The position numbers and the translations under genes are program-made. This document shows, in pieces, positions 26,342 through 35,035 of a stretch of DNA of 64,000 nucleotides. The stretch comes from Sulfurovum sp. XGS-02 (GTDB lineage: Bacteria; Campylobacterota; Campylobacteria; Campylobacterales; Sulfurovaceae): assembly GCF_023213175.1 (NCBI RefSeq), contig NZ_CP093312.1, forward strand, positions 1,550,001 through 1,614,000. Reading direction: 5' to 3'. Numbering within the stretch: the first letter of the stretch is position 1; every line of letters begins with the position of its first letter. Under the pieces are notes generated by a model. The model was given only the letters and a program-made list of their open reading frames with translations, did no database searches and was not told where the DNA came from.

Positions 26342-26935
26342 ATGGCACTGATCAGAGGCAAAAAGAATCCAAAAACACAGAACAAGATCACTTCAGCAAC
26401 CATTATCACATCATGTATGGAAGTCACGGGAAATTTACATGGCAGCGATACGGTACATATAGACGGTAAAGTGGTGGGAGATATCATTGTGAGTAACACA
26501 CTTGTGATCGGGAAATCAGGAATGGTACAGGGAGAAGTGAAAGCAAAGAATGCGATCATTAACGGTACACTTGAAGGGAGTATCATCTGTGAAACACTCG
26601 AAGTCATGGAAACCGGTGAAGTCTCCAAACAAATTCAGGCAGATACCATGATACTTGACGGTACCGTTACAGGTTATGTTATTGGACTCAAATCGATAGA
26701 AATCCAGTCAAATGCTACACTGACAGTTGAGAAAATAGAAAGTAAAAAGATCACTGTTAGCGGATCAGTGAAAGGAAATCTTGTCGCATCAGAACTGCTA
26801 GAGATAAACAGTACAGGATCAGTAGAGGGTGAAATATCAGTCAAAGCTATCAAAACGGCTGAAGGCAGCAGAATGGTTGGTACCATGTCTACTTATGAAG
26901 AAGAGAAAGAAGAGGAAAAGGCACAGACAGCCTGA
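26342..26935 (+). CDS. Bactofilin (CcmA-like)
   Basis: The 197-residue protein has a beta-helical bactofilin core (about 20-165). It is made of repeated short strands with Gly-x-hydrophobic turns, as in GNLHGSDTVHIDGKVVGDI and GKSGMVQGEVKAKNAIING. Bactofilins polymerise into filaments that position cell-wall enzymes. It is longer than Helicobacter CcmA because of an extended beta-helix and an acidic tail (EEEKEEEKAQ). AAAGGAG precedes the ATG, 9 bases after the M23 stop. The neighbouring M23 enzyme is the likely partner. Confidence 0.92.
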   Translation: MALIRGKKNPKTQNKITSATIITSCMEVTGNLHGSDTVHIDGKVVGDIIVSNTLVIGKSGMVQGEVKAKNAIINGTLEGSIICETLEVMETGEVSKQIQADTMILDGTVTGYVIGLKSIEIQSNATLTVEKIESKKITVSGSVKGNLVASELLEINSTGSVEGEISVKAIKTAEGSRMVGTMSTYEEEKEEEKAQTA

Positions 26936-26942
26936 TCTTATT

Positions 26943-27167
26943 CTACCCAAAGAGTCCTTCTGACTCATCCACAACAACTTCACAGTTCTCATTCATCTGG
27001 GCACAAAGTTTCTCTTGACAGGATTTACATAAGTAGCGGTAATTCTGCATATCGTAATGGATCGTATCACCTTCATGAATATCATCATAACACTCCGCAC
27101 ATACATTGGTTACCCGTAAAAGTATCTCTTTTGTTGCTTCTTGTGTTACAAAACATGGACTACTCAT
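26943..27167 (-). CDS. Small zinc-ribbon-like protein
   Basis: The start is taken at the ATG at 27167, 5 bases after AGGGAG. A GTG at 27173 is the alternative. The 74-residue protein has CxxC pairs in NVCAECYDDI and YLCKSCQEKLC, spaced like a zinc finger. It is probably cytoplasmic. No function is recognised. Its start overlaps the end of the TPR gene by 8 bases, so the two are translated together. Confidence 0.7.
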   Translation of the reverse strand: MSSPCFVTQEATKEILLRVTNVCAECYDDIHEGDTIHYDMQNYRYLCKSCQEKLCAQMNENCEVVVDESEGLFG

Positions 27168-27804
27168 TATCACTCCCTAATTCTTTAATCATTTTTTTTG
27201 CTTCTTCTAATGTATCATCTAATGCGTATGCTTTTCTATACCCTGCAAGTGCTTCTTTTTTTTGCCCCAGATCATATAAAGTGTTCGCATAGTTAAAGTG
27301 ATGGGGTGCATACTCAGGATCCAATGCAATCGCACGTTCATGGTGTTTTTGGGCCCCCTCATTCTCTCCAAGTTTATGCAGAACATTGGCAAGTGACACA
27401 TGTGCCATATCATCCGTATCATCCAAGGACAATAGTTTTTCAAAATGCTCTTTGGCTTCTTCATATTCACCTGTCTGCATACATACATAACCCATTTTCT
27501 GAAGCACTTCAGGATTGTTCTCGTCAATGATCAATGCCGATCCCAATGCTTTTTTTGCCTCTTCAAAATCTTCTTTTTCTACCGCATCATCTGTCATTTG
27601 TAACAGTTGTTCCATCCGTGTAGGCTGCACAGCAGGTGCAGAAAATGTTTTATCAGGACGGCTGATACCCCCTATTTGCTCATCTGCTACTTTCGCTTCA
27701 AAATCAACACCTCTTTTAGGGTGATTTCCTGAAAAAAGTTGTTTAAAAAAAAGATAAAATACTCCTCCAGCAATAATAAGAAGTAATAGTTGAAATGTTG
27801 TCAT
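27160..27804 (-). CDS. Membrane-anchored TPR protein
   Basis: The 214-residue protein has one N-terminal membrane helix (about residues 3-22, FQLLLLIIAGGVFYLFF) and three to four TPR repeats from about 80 to 205 (for example YGYVCMQTGEYEEAKEHF-like units and PHHFNYANTLYDLGQKKEA). It is probably a scaffold for other proteins. It is followed, with overlap, by a small zinc-ribbon gene. The upstream neighbour msrB is divergent. Confidence 0.8.
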   Translation of the reverse strand: MTTFQLLLLIIAGGVFYLFFKQLFSGNHPKRGVDFEAKVADEQIGGISRPDKTFSAPAVQPTRMEQLLQMTDDAVEKEDFEEAKKALGSALIIDENNPEVLQKMGYVCMQTGEYEEAKEHFEKLLSLDDTDDMAHVSLANVLHKLGENEGAQKHHERAIALDPEYAPHHFNYANTLYDLGQKKEALAGYRKAYALDDTLEEAKKMIKELGSDNE

Positions 27805-27897
27805 AGCTTCTCCAATATAGTTATCGAATGATAAGATAATCTAACTTAAATCCAAAGAAAAACTGCTATCATGATAAAAAAGAACCAAAGGATGATG

Positions 27898-28296
27898 ATG
27901 GCTTATAGAATAACATTAGATAAAGAGAAATTACAAAAAGAGTTAACGCCGCTAGAGTATAATGTTTGCTTAAACCACGGTACGGAAGCACCGTTTCAAA
28001 ATGAATTCTGGGACTCAAAAAAGGAGGGTATCTACAGCTGTAAATGCTGTGGTACACCACTCTTTTCTTCGGAAACAAAATTTGATTCGGGTACAGGGTG
28101 GCCAAGCTACTTTCAACCCATCAATGAAGAGGATATAGAAGAGATCGAAGATACCAGCCATGGCATGGTTCGTGTAGAAGTACGTTGTGGTGCATGCGGT
28201 TGTCATTTGGGGCATGTATTCCCTGATGGTCCGTCACCTACCTATAAGCGATACTGTATCAATTCTGCATCTTTGGATTTTAAAGAAAAGGAATAA
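27898..28296 (+). CDS. msrB: Peptide-methionine (R)-S-oxide reductase MsrB
   Basis: Three ATG codons run in a row at 27892-27900. The last, giving [11 protein letters not shown], has the best spacing from AAAGG, so 27898 is used. Two CxxC zinc pairs (CKCC and CGAC) and the segment [11 protein letters not shown] identify MsrB. The catalytic cysteine is in RYCINSASL. It repairs oxidised methionine with thioredoxin as donor. There is no signal peptide, so it is cytoplasmic. Confidence 0.95.
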   Translation: MAYRITLDKEKLQKELTPLEYNVCLNHGTEAPFQNEFWDSKKEGIYSCKCCGTPLFSSETKFDSGTGWPSYFQPINEEDIEEIEDTSHGMVRVEVRCGACGCHLGHVFPDGPSPTYKRYCINSASLDFKEKE

Positions 28297-28297
28297 G

Positions 28298-28567
28298 CTA
28301 TGATGATTTCAGCTGTTCGGCAATACGCCCGGCAGCTTCATCCATCTCTTCCTTTGTATCAAAAATAAAAGAGTATTTTTCCTCTTCTCCAAGATTGACG
28401 AAAATACCAAATCCCACCACTTCGACCTTACCTTTGGACTCAATATCCAACCACTCAAGACTCACTTGTGTGGTTTCATCTTCATATCCTGTCTTGATGA
28501 CAGCTGCAGGGTAGAGCTGTGTGATCTTTGCTGTGTCGAATTGTTTATCTTCTATTGTGATTATCAT
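28298..28567 (-). CDS. Conserved hypothetical protein, 89 residues
   Basis: This small acidic protein begins MIITIEDKQFDTAKITQLYPAA (in part) and has alternating beta and alpha segments, with no cysteines and no membrane segment. No domain is recognised. It converges on msrB with a gap of one base and diverges from yqeY, whose promoter lies just upstream. Real coding is supported by a full-length frame with bias like its neighbours. Confidence 0.65.
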   Translation of the reverse strand: MIITIEDKQFDTAKITQLYPAAVIKTGYEDETTQVSLEWLDIESKGKVEVVGFGIFVNLGEEEKYSFIFDTKEEMDEAAGRIAEQLKSS

Positions 28568-28580
28568 AGAGGGATTATAG

Positions 28581-28586
28581 TATAAT
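28581..28586 (+). promoter_or_regulatory. -10 box of yqeY
   Basis: TATAAT lies 30 bases before the yqeY ATG, in the short gap between two divergent genes. A GGAG ribosome site follows at about 28602. Confidence 0.55.
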
Positions 28587-28615
28587 CACTTTAAATCTAG
28601 AATGGAGCCCAAAAG

Positions 28616-29059
28616 ATGAGTTTAAAAGAACAGATAAAAAATGATATCAAAGAAGCTATGCGTGCAAAAGAGATCGTCAAAAGAGATACACTGAGAAATA
28701 TTCAAGCCTCTATCAAACAGATAGAAGTAGATGAGCGCAGAGATGTAAATGATGCTGATGTTGAAGCTATCCTAATGAAATATATGAAACAAAGAGAAGA
28801 TGCCAAAGCGCAATTTACAGAGGCAGGACGAGATGACCTTGTAGAGAAAGAAGATGCAGAGATGGCCATAGTCAAATCCTACCTTCCAGAGCCGATGGAT
28901 GATGCAGAGTTGGAGTCTGTACTGAAAGAGGTCATTGCATCTGTGGGAGCCGAAAGTATGAAAGATATGGGTAAAGTGATGGGTAGTGCCAAAGCAGCCA
29001 TAGGAAGCCGAGCAGACGGCGGACGTATCAACCAAATGGTAAAAAAGTTACTAAGTTAA
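28616..29059 (+). CDS. yqeY: GatB/YqeY domain protein
   Basis: The 147-residue protein starts MSLKEQIKNDIKEAMRAKE and includes RDTLRNIQASIKQ and the C-terminal DMGKVMGSAKAAIGSRADGG, typical of YqeY proteins. The fold matches the tail of the GatB amidotransferase subunit that contacts tRNA. In this stand-alone form its role is unclear, possibly tRNA-related quality control. It is a single gene between divergent and opposing neighbours. Confidence 0.93.
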   Translation: MSLKEQIKNDIKEAMRAKEIVKRDTLRNIQASIKQIEVDERRDVNDADVEAILMKYMKQREDAKAQFTEAGRDDLVEKEDAEMAIVKSYLPEPMDDAELESVLKEVIASVGAESMKDMGKVMGSAKAAIGSRADGGRINQMVKKLLS

Positions 29060-29150
29060 TACACTTTTATATATAAAATAATGTCGACCTGAACGCCCAC
29101 TGTACCCCACTTACGCTTTAGCGACGGAGGGTATCGGTATTTAGTACCAG

Positions 29151-29250
29151 AAAAGCGAAGCGATTCGAGAAGATCGACGCTTTTTGCCTACTTTTTCTCT
29201 TGTGAAGCGAAGCGGTGACAACGTCATCACTCTCTTTGAGAAAAAAGTAG
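29151..29250. repeat. Structured intergenic element with nested inverted repeats
   Basis: Arms AAAAGCG (29151-29157) and CGCTTTT (29178-29184) form one hairpin. CTACTTTTTCTC (29188-29199) and GAGAAAAAAGTAG (29238-29250) form a second, with one extra A. The decamer AAGCGAAGCG occurs in both (29153 and 29205). Base composition is richer in GC than the surroundings. It lies within the 284-base gap between yqeY and trpC, which converge. It could be a dispersed intergenic repeat or an RNA structure. Confidence 0.5.
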
Positions 29251-29343
29251 AAAAAAAACACTGCATAATAAAAAATCTATTTACTTAGCATTGTTCAAAT
29301 ATTCTTAATCTTTCTCAATTAGGAATAAATAGGTTTAACCCCA

Positions 29344-30138
29344 TTAATTCCCATACTTCAACGCTTTAATAGCCGCAGTAATATCATCCTGTCTCATAAA
29401 ATGCTCACCCACTAAAAAGGCATCCGCACCTATCTTGGAAAGCTCGACCACTGTCTCATGGTCATTGATACCCGATTCAGCCACAATGATTTTACCATTT
29501 GGAATCAGCGGTATCAGTTTTTCACTCAAGCTCATATCCATCTCAAATGTCTCAAGGTTACGATGGTTTATCCCGATAATATCAGCCCCCGCGAAGATCG
29601 CTTTGACCAGATCTGTTTTATTATGTACTTCTACCAATACATCCAGACCTAAATGACGCGCATAGTCATGTAGCTCTTTAAGCTCTTTACGACTCAGTGC
29701 CATAGCGATCAGTAAGATATAATCTGCACCAAATGCCAATGCTTCAAGGACCTGGTATTTGTCAACGATGAAATCTTTTCTGAGCAATGGGAGATTGACA
29801 TAACGACGTACCATTCCCAGATACTCTTTATCCCCTTTAAAAAAATGTGGTTCGGTCAGTATAGAAAGGGAATCTGCCCCACCCTTTTCATAGGCTTGCG
29901 CTATCTCCACAGGATTAAAGTCTTCACGTATGATCCCTTTACTTGGACTCGCTTTTTTTACTTCGGCGATGATACGGTAAGGATTTTCCTCAGTCGAACG
30001 TAAAGCACTCTTTACATCTTTAGGGATAAATGGGTTAAAAGAGAGAGAACGTCCTAACCACTCTTCGGGGTAGTCTACTTTTCTTTTTTCTAGATCTGAT
30101 TTTGTTTTTTTAATGATTTCATCTAATATCTGAGCCAT
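29344..30138 (-). CDS. trpC: Indole-3-glycerol phosphate synthase
   Basis: The 264-residue TIM-barrel enzyme makes the indole-glycerol phosphate of tryptophan synthesis. Signatures are [57 protein letters not shown] and VAESGIND. It is a stand-alone TrpC, not fused to TrpF. No other trp genes are in the window. Confidence 0.97.
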   Translation of the reverse strand: MAQILDEIIKKTKSDLEKRKVDYPEEWLGRSLSFNPFIPKDVKSALRSTEENPYRIIAEVKKASPSKGIIREDFNPVEIAQAYEKGGADSLSILTEPHFFKGDKEYLGMVRRYVNLPLLRKDFIVDKYQVLEALAFGADYILLIAMALSRKELKELHDYARHLGLDVLVEVHNKTDLVKAIFAGADIIGINHRNLETFEMDMSLSEKLIPLIPNGKIIVAESGINDHETVVELSKIGADAFLVGEHFMRQDDITAAIKALKYGN

Positions 30139-30195
30139 ATATCACTTTCCATATTTCTATAAATTTCGCGTATTATATCTAAAAGTACCCCGAAA

Positions 30196-31449
30196 TTATT
30201 TACACTGTCTGATCGCATCCCAGTGTTCTATGATTTCTGCCTCTTCCAACCCCTCTTCATCGACCACTCTTTTCATCAGTTTATAGGCTTTATCACACTG
30301 ACGCTGTTTATAGTATCCCCATGCCAAAGAGTCAAGATAATAGATATTGTCAGGCTGCTGGATCAATGCATTTTCTATCACACTGATACCTTTTTTGACA
30401 TTGACCTCTTTGTCTATCAGTGTATAGCCGTAATAATTGAGATAAATACTGTCATCATTCCCTAACGCGATTGCTTTTTCAAACTGAGCGATCACATCCT
30501 GTATCATTTTTTTATCATTCTTATCTTTCGAGTTTTCAAAAATAAGTACACCCTTCTCTGCGATCCACTTTGAATTTTTATCTTCTTCATAAAGTTTATC
30601 TATAAGGGCCAATGCTTTAGAAAAATATTTTTTTGTTTTATAGAGTTCATAGAGTATGTCATTTCTACTTTGATCTGCTTCCAAAAAAGTAATCGCACCG
30701 TCAAGATCTCTTTTGTATATATAAGCATCGATGATCTTTGTCAGGTATTGTTGGTCATTGTCTTGTTCATACAATGCTTTATAGGTCTCTAAAATACCAT
30801 TGATATCTTTTTCTTTTTGATAAAGCAAAAGTAATTTTACATAGACATCATGGCTCACGATATTCATACGACGGTGTGTTTCAAGTAACTGTATCGCCTT
30901 TTTACGTTCATCGGTAAACTCATCCATAATATCAACCATCCGAAGCAGTATCGCTTCTCTAGGTACCGTTTCATACACCCTGCTTAACAGGTCCAATGCT
31001 CTTTTGAATTTTCCGGCATATAAAAATGAATTAGATGCCAGATCCAGATCCATAGGTTCTTTTGACTGTTCAAGCAAATGTTCTGCTTCTATGGTCGCAT
31101 TTTTCACTTGTCTTATCGTGAGATAGAGAGGGATGAGGAGACGTCTTACTTCGACCCTGTTCGGATTAACCTTATCCCATGTTTTTAAACGTGTGATACT
31201 CTCGTGTATGTGGTTTCTGCTCATCAGTGCGGCACTGGCTTCTCTAAAAAGATAGATCTCTGCCCCGGTATCATCATAGAGTTTTTTATAGACCTGATAA
31301 CTGTTTTCATACGCTTTATACTCATCATATAAAAGTCCTCTCATGATGAGCTCATCTTCACTAATCTTCATAATTTCTTTGGCAGAGCTCATCAGAGTGC
31401 TCAAGATAAATACTGCCAATAAGCTAAAAGCTATACGATACCAGGACAC
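30196..31449 (-). CDS. Exported TPR-repeat protein
   Basis: The 417-residue protein starts with GTG, overlapping the YkgJ-like gene by 19 bases. The N-terminus (about residues 5-24) is a signal peptide or anchor. The rest is almost wholly helical, with many TPR-like repeats such as YEVYKKLYDDTGAEIYLF-type units and FEKAIALGNDDSIYLNYYGY near the end. Such proteins act as scaffolds in envelope complexes. The precise role is unknown. Confidence 0.78.
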   Translation of the reverse strand: MSWYRIAFSLLAVFILSTLMSSAKEIMKISEDELIMRGLLYDEYKAYENSYQVYKKLYDDTGAEIYLFREASAALMSRNHIHESITRLKTWDKVNPNRVEVRRLLIPLYLTIRQVKNATIEAEHLLEQSKEPMDLDLASNSFLYAGKFKRALDLLSRVYETVPREAILLRMVDIMDEFTDERKKAIQLLETHRRMNIVSHDVYVKLLLLYQKEKDINGILETYKALYEQDNDQQYLTKIIDAYIYKRDLDGAITFLEADQSRNDILYELYKTKKYFSKALALIDKLYEEDKNSKWIAEKGVLIFENSKDKNDKKMIQDVIAQFEKAIALGNDDSIYLNYYGYTLIDKEVNVKKGISVIENALIQQPDNIYYLDSLAWGYYKQRQCDKAYKLMKRVVDEEGLEEAEIIEHWDAIRQCK

Positions 31450-31805
31450 TCTTTGCGTACCTCTTCTTCATCATTTTTAAACTGTTCCCAAAATGGGAAA
31501 GTACGGCACTGTAAAGGCCGTACAGGGTATATGGAACAACGCTTCATTTCGGCATCAAAAAATATACAGGCATAGTTGTCTTCTGCCAATTTCTTTTCTA
31601 TCAAAGAGTAGCGATGCTTCACTTTTCTTAAATACATTGTAGCAAAATCTTCTACGCTAAGGTTAACGAACGCTGCCATCTTCTCTATCTCGGCATATTT
31701 AGCCCAGATATAACCGCTCTCTCCCGTACAACAGTGCCCTCCACACGCTTCGCATGCATTGGGGTTAAATTTAAAATTATACTGTTCGTGTGTCATGAAT
31801 TCCAT
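31431..31805 (-). CDS. YkgJ-family cysteine-cluster protein
   Basis: The start is taken at the ATG at 31805 with AAAGGTGA upstream. A TTG at 31811 opens the longer frame. The 124-residue protein has two Cys groups: CEACGGHCC near the start, and CIFFDAEMKRCSIYPVRPLQC. This is the pattern of the YkgJ (zinc- or iron-chelating) family. It is cytoplasmic. It is packed between a tRNA methyltransferase-like gene and a TPR gene, overlapping both. Confidence 0.85.
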   Translation of the reverse strand: MEFMTHEQYNFKFNPNACEACGGHCCTGESGYIWAKYAEIEKMAAFVNLSVEDFATMYLRKVKHRYSLIEKKLAEDNYACIFFDAEMKRCSIYPVRPLQCRTFPFWEQFKNDEEEVRKECPGIV

Positions 31806-31807
31806 GA

Positions 31808-32503
31808 TCAAAAATCACCTTTTATACTATTTGTATTGGCACGTTCAAATGCTTTCATCGCTTTTTCTCGATAGACACTCTTCTCATCAAAGACCACAAA
31901 TGGGGGAAGTATCTTTGTCATAGATTTTGATCCCATGCGGGCTGCGATCATCACCAGTTTGGATTCTCTGTCTATTTTAGAGTGCACAAACTGCATCGTT
32001 TCAACAGTTATACCATAGGAAGTTAAATGATGTAATAACAGGTCTACCTGCTTCGCATCATAACAGAAGATAAAATATCCTCTAGGTTTCAACAGTTTTT
32101 TGACCTTGGCGATGAAAGTATCTATAGGCAGATGGTGTGCATACCGTGCAATGTTCAAATGCGTATTTTCACTCTGTTGTACGTTTGCGTCATAAAAAGG
32201 TGGGTTTGAGATGATATAGTCAAACTTCTCATCCGTCATCCACTCTGTAAAATCTCCGAGATGACTCTGTGCTTCCAGATTGTTCAGTGCATAGTTATGT
32301 TTTGCATAGTCAAGCATCTTTTCCTGTTTGTCTATAATGCTGGTCTGGATCTTAAAATCCCTGGTCAGTAAGAGCGAGATGATCCCAACACCGCATCCAA
32401 CATCCAGCAGTTTACCTTTAGGCTTAAACGAAGAGATAAAGTCATACAAGAAGATGGAATCACTGTTATAGCAGTAGCCACTTGTAGGTTGATAGAGAAA
32501 CAA
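31808..32503 (-). CDS. tRNA1(Val) adenine-N6 methyltransferase-like protein (TrmN6 family)
   Basis: The start is a TTG at 32503 with AAAGG six bases upstream. The 231-residue protein has the SAM-binding motif LLDVGCGVGIISLLL and the catalytic NPPF motif in DYIISNPPFYDANVQQS, as in TrmN6/YfiC enzymes, which methylate A37 of tRNA-Val. The target in this organism is inferred. The start QPTSGYCYNSDSIFLYDF is typical of the family. It is divergent from bpt, with a gap of only 50 bases. Confidence 0.85.
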   Translation of the reverse strand: MFLYQPTSGYCYNSDSIFLYDFISSFKPKGKLLDVGCGVGIISLLLTRDFKIQTSIIDKQEKMLDYAKHNYALNNLEAQSHLGDFTEWMTDEKFDYIISNPPFYDANVQQSENTHLNIARYAHHLPIDTFIAKVKKLLKPRGYFIFCYDAKQVDLLLHHLTSYGITVETMQFVHSKIDRESKLVMIAARMGSKSMTKILPPFVVFDEKSVYREKAMKAFERANTNSIKGDF

Positions 32504-32540
32504 ATGATGCCTTTTTTTATGAATTTTACTATATTTTCAG

Positions 32541-32546
32541 TATAAT
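32541..32546 (+). promoter_or_regulatory. -10 box of bpt, very close to the start codon
   Basis: TATAAT ends 7 bases before the bpt ATG at 32554. Transcription would start at or next to the ATG, giving a leaderless mRNA. No ribosome site is visible upstream of the start. Confidence 0.6.
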
Positions 32547-32553
32547 CGCGATT

Positions 32554-33309
32554 ATGAATGAAGAACTAGACCTACTGAACCCGCCATCAACAGATTTTTC
32601 CATGCTGGACTACGATTGTGCATACATCCCTGGGAATAAGGTACGTATGAACTATAAGTATGTGTCTCATGCAAGTAAAAAATTTGCCACTGCAGTGATC
32701 GCCAGAGGATGGAGACGTTTTGGAAAGTACTTCTTCCACCCTATCTGCAATGGGTGCAATGAGTGTAAAAGTATACGTATAGATGTCAACAACTATCACT
32801 ACACTAAATCGCAAAAAAAAGCTATTAAGCGGAATGCCGATACCCAGATCATTGTTCAAAAGCCCAGTCTTACCGATGCACATATACATCTCTACAATAA
32901 ATACCACTCTTTCAAGCATGAAAAAGACCAGTGGCAGCACCGTAATATTTCACATCGAGAGTACCATGAAAACTTTGTAGATGGTGCACATGATTATGGA
33001 AAAGAAGTGCTCTATATCAAAGATGGCAAACTCATCGGTGTTGACCTCATCGACATACTCGATGACGGCATCAGTTCCATATACTTCTACTATGACCCAG
33101 ATTATGCAAGACTGTCACTTGGAACCTATTCACTGCTCTATCAGATACAGTTGGCCCATATCCTTGAACTGCCTTGGATCTACTTGGGGTACTGGGTAGA
33201 GGGGTGTAAAGCGTTTGCCTACAAGCCAAAGTTCCAACCCCAAGAGATATTGGATGGTTTTCCTCATGTCACAGAGGAGCCTGATTGGGAAAAGTGGGAT
33301 TTAGCGTAA
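32554..33309 (+). CDS. bpt: Aspartate/glutamate leucyltransferase
   Basis: The 251-residue enzyme adds leucine from Leu-tRNA to proteins with N-terminal Asp or Glu, marking them for ClpAP degradation (N-degron pathway). Family motifs are CAYIPGNKVRMNYKYV, RGWRRFGKYFFHP, CNGCNECKSIRIDV and YLGYWVEGCKAFAYK, with the conserved Cys set. The last 9 bases overlap the end of the convergent FAD oxidoreductase gene. It is probably expressed from a leaderless transcript. Confidence 0.93.
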   Translation: MNEELDLLNPPSTDFSMLDYDCAYIPGNKVRMNYKYVSHASKKFATAVIARGWRRFGKYFFHPICNGCNECKSIRIDVNNYHYTKSQKKAIKRNADTQIIVQKPSLTDAHIHLYNKYHSFKHEKDQWQHRNISHREYHENFVDGAHDYGKEVLYIKDGKLIGVDLIDILDDGISSIYFYYDPDYARLSLGTYSLLYQIQLAHILELPWIYLGYWVEGCKAFAYKPKFQPQEILDGFPHVTEEPDWEKWDLA

Positions 33310-34425
33310 AGCATCCAACTCCGGACTCTTACGGCACCATTTCAAAAAAAGTCTGTCAGGATCAACTCTGACATCTACCTCTTTGCCTTCAATGATAGAT
33401 TCAGCCAAGATCTTTGCCATCAGCGGTGCAAAAACAAACCCCCTGCCTCCCAGACCATTCAAGACATATAAACGCTCTATATATTTCATCTCAGGCTTGC
33501 TGCCACGCATAATGGCTGGATATTTTTCTAACATAAAAGGGACATCTATCACCTTCCCTACCAAAGGGAAATAATCTTTAGACCCTGATCTCATACCGCA
33601 AAAGACTTCTTTGAGCTCCAGGTCTGACGTATCGATCAGAGAAGAGGCCTTTTCTTTTAGCCCCAGTGCCTGTTCTTTCTTACAGGGGACTACCTCTTTC
33701 ACTCCTTTTTCATGCGTGGCACCCAGTTTGATGATACCATCTACATTGGCACCCACAGAGATAGACTGGTGCATACTGACATCCAAGGAGAGCTTAGAAC
33801 TGAAGTCACCCCTGGTACCCCATGTGCCTTTGATACCCATGTAACGCAAGTCAGCCAGATCATTCTCATAGCCTGTCGCTAAGACAAGGTTTTGAGCACG
33901 ATACTCACCTACACACCAAAGTTCGTTTTCCTGATAAATCTCTCTTACTTCATATTCAACCACTTCTATGTTTGTAAGTAGATATTTACACACTTCCTGT
34001 GCATCACAAACCCCAGCTTCAGGAAAGTAAAAACTATCAAATTCAGTATTGATCCCCAGCCTTTTCAACTGCTCTTTTGCATAAGTTTCATACCTGTTAT
34101 CATTGTAGGGTTCATATGAAGAAAACTTTTGGGCATCCACTTCATCTTTGGGGATTCTTATCACACCGGTTTGATGAAAAAGTTCCAGACAAGTGGAGAG
34201 ATAAAACTCTTTGGCATATTCAAAAGCTTCATTGGTTAGACTCTGAAGTAGCGAACCCTTACCTATCTTTGGAGAGACAAAAGCCCCGGCAGCCCCTGAA
34301 CCGCCTGAGGCAATGCCTCTTTTATCTAATACAATGACATTTTGTCCTTTTTGCTTCAATGCATATGCTGTAGAAGCACCTGCGATACCTGCACCGATGA
34401 TAATGGTATCGTAGGTTTTAAACAT
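33301..34425 (-). CDS. FAD-dependent oxidoreductase, DAO family, similar to the MnmC oxidase domain
   Basis: The 374-residue protein has a dinucleotide-binding motif GAGIAGASTAYAL near residue 12, then GGSGAAGAFVSPKIGKGS. Near the end come CGMRSGSKDYFPLVGKV and LYVLNGLGGRGFVFAPLMAKILAE. This pattern is close to the C-terminal oxidase half of MnmC, which converts cmnm5U to nm5U in tRNA. No methyltransferase half is present here. A plain D-amino-acid or glycine oxidase-like enzyme is the alternative. There is no signal peptide. Confidence 0.72.
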   Translation of the reverse strand: MFKTYDTIIIGAGIAGASTAYALKQKGQNVIVLDKRGIASGGSGAAGAFVSPKIGKGSLLQSLTNEAFEYAKEFYLSTCLELFHQTGVIRIPKDEVDAQKFSSYEPYNDNRYETYAKEQLKRLGINTEFDSFYFPEAGVCDAQEVCKYLLTNIEVVEYEVREIYQENELWCVGEYRAQNLVLATGYENDLADLRYMGIKGTWGTRGDFSSKLSLDVSMHQSISVGANVDGIIKLGATHEKGVKEVVPCKKEQALGLKEKASSLIDTSDLELKEVFCGMRSGSKDYFPLVGKVIDVPFMLEKYPAIMRGSKPEMKYIERLYVLNGLGGRGFVFAPLMAKILAESIIEGKEVDVRVDPDRLFLKWCRKSPELDALR

Positions 34426-34484
34426 ATATTTCCTTATATACCCTCATTCCATCTCCTCTTAGGAAGAATAACACATATACTTTA

Positions 34485-35009
34485 CTATATTCCAGATGAT
34501 AACACTGCTGAATAAATGATACTATCCACAACCATTGGATCTACACTCCCTTGAACCGGTCCACTTCTCATTAAACTATCTTCAAAAACTAAATCTTTTT
34601 TTATAATTAACTTTTTATTTTCAAATACTTTAAATGTTCCTGTTACATCATCATCATATTTCTTTAGTTTAGTAACATGTGGAATTAATTCTACTGTATA
34701 AACATTATTTGCTTTAAATTCTAATATAAAAGTTTCAGGCTCTGCATGTTTTGCTCGTTCAGAGTAATAAATAGTAGGTTCATATTTTATTTCATGTTCC
34801 CCAGGCTGAACTCTAAGTCTTGTTGTTGAAAAGTGCGATCTATCAAGCACATTACCATCTATTTTAACAAATGTATAAGTAAAACGTTGACCATCTTTTT
34901 TTTCTTTTAAAACGAGTAATGAAATATTACTACTTGATGCTGGTTCAACATATTTTCCACATCCCACTAAAATAAAAACAAATACTATCCCTAACAAACT
35001 TTTTTTCAT
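34485..35009 (-). CDS. Predicted lipoprotein of unknown function
   Basis: The 174-residue protein has a lipobox LVGC with Cys17 (MKKSLLGIVFVFILVGCGKY). The mature part is beta-rich with a PEGA-like feel (RLRVQPGEHEIKYEPTIYY and NNVYTVELIPHVTK). Codon use appears more AT-rich than in the flanking genes, so it may have been acquired. It lies between glyS and an FAD oxidoreductase gene, both on the same strand. No function is recognised. Confidence 0.72.
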   Translation of the reverse strand: MKKSLLGIVFVFILVGCGKYVEPASSSNISLLVLKEKKDGQRFTYTFVKIDGNVLDRSHFSTTRLRVQPGEHEIKYEPTIYYSERAKHAEPETFILEFKANNVYTVELIPHVTKLKKYDDDVTGTFKVFENKKLIIKKDLVFEDSLMRSGPVQGSVDPMVVDSIIYSAVLSSGI

Positions 35010-35035
35010 ATTCTTTTTACTCTTGTTTTATAAAC

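Noticed and set aside
29060-29343. tRNA or rRNA fragment in the yqeY-trpC gap
   Set aside because: No cloverleaf with TTCRA-type T-loop and CCA-compatible acceptor stem could be drawn, and the repeated AAGCGAAGCG units do not fit rRNA.
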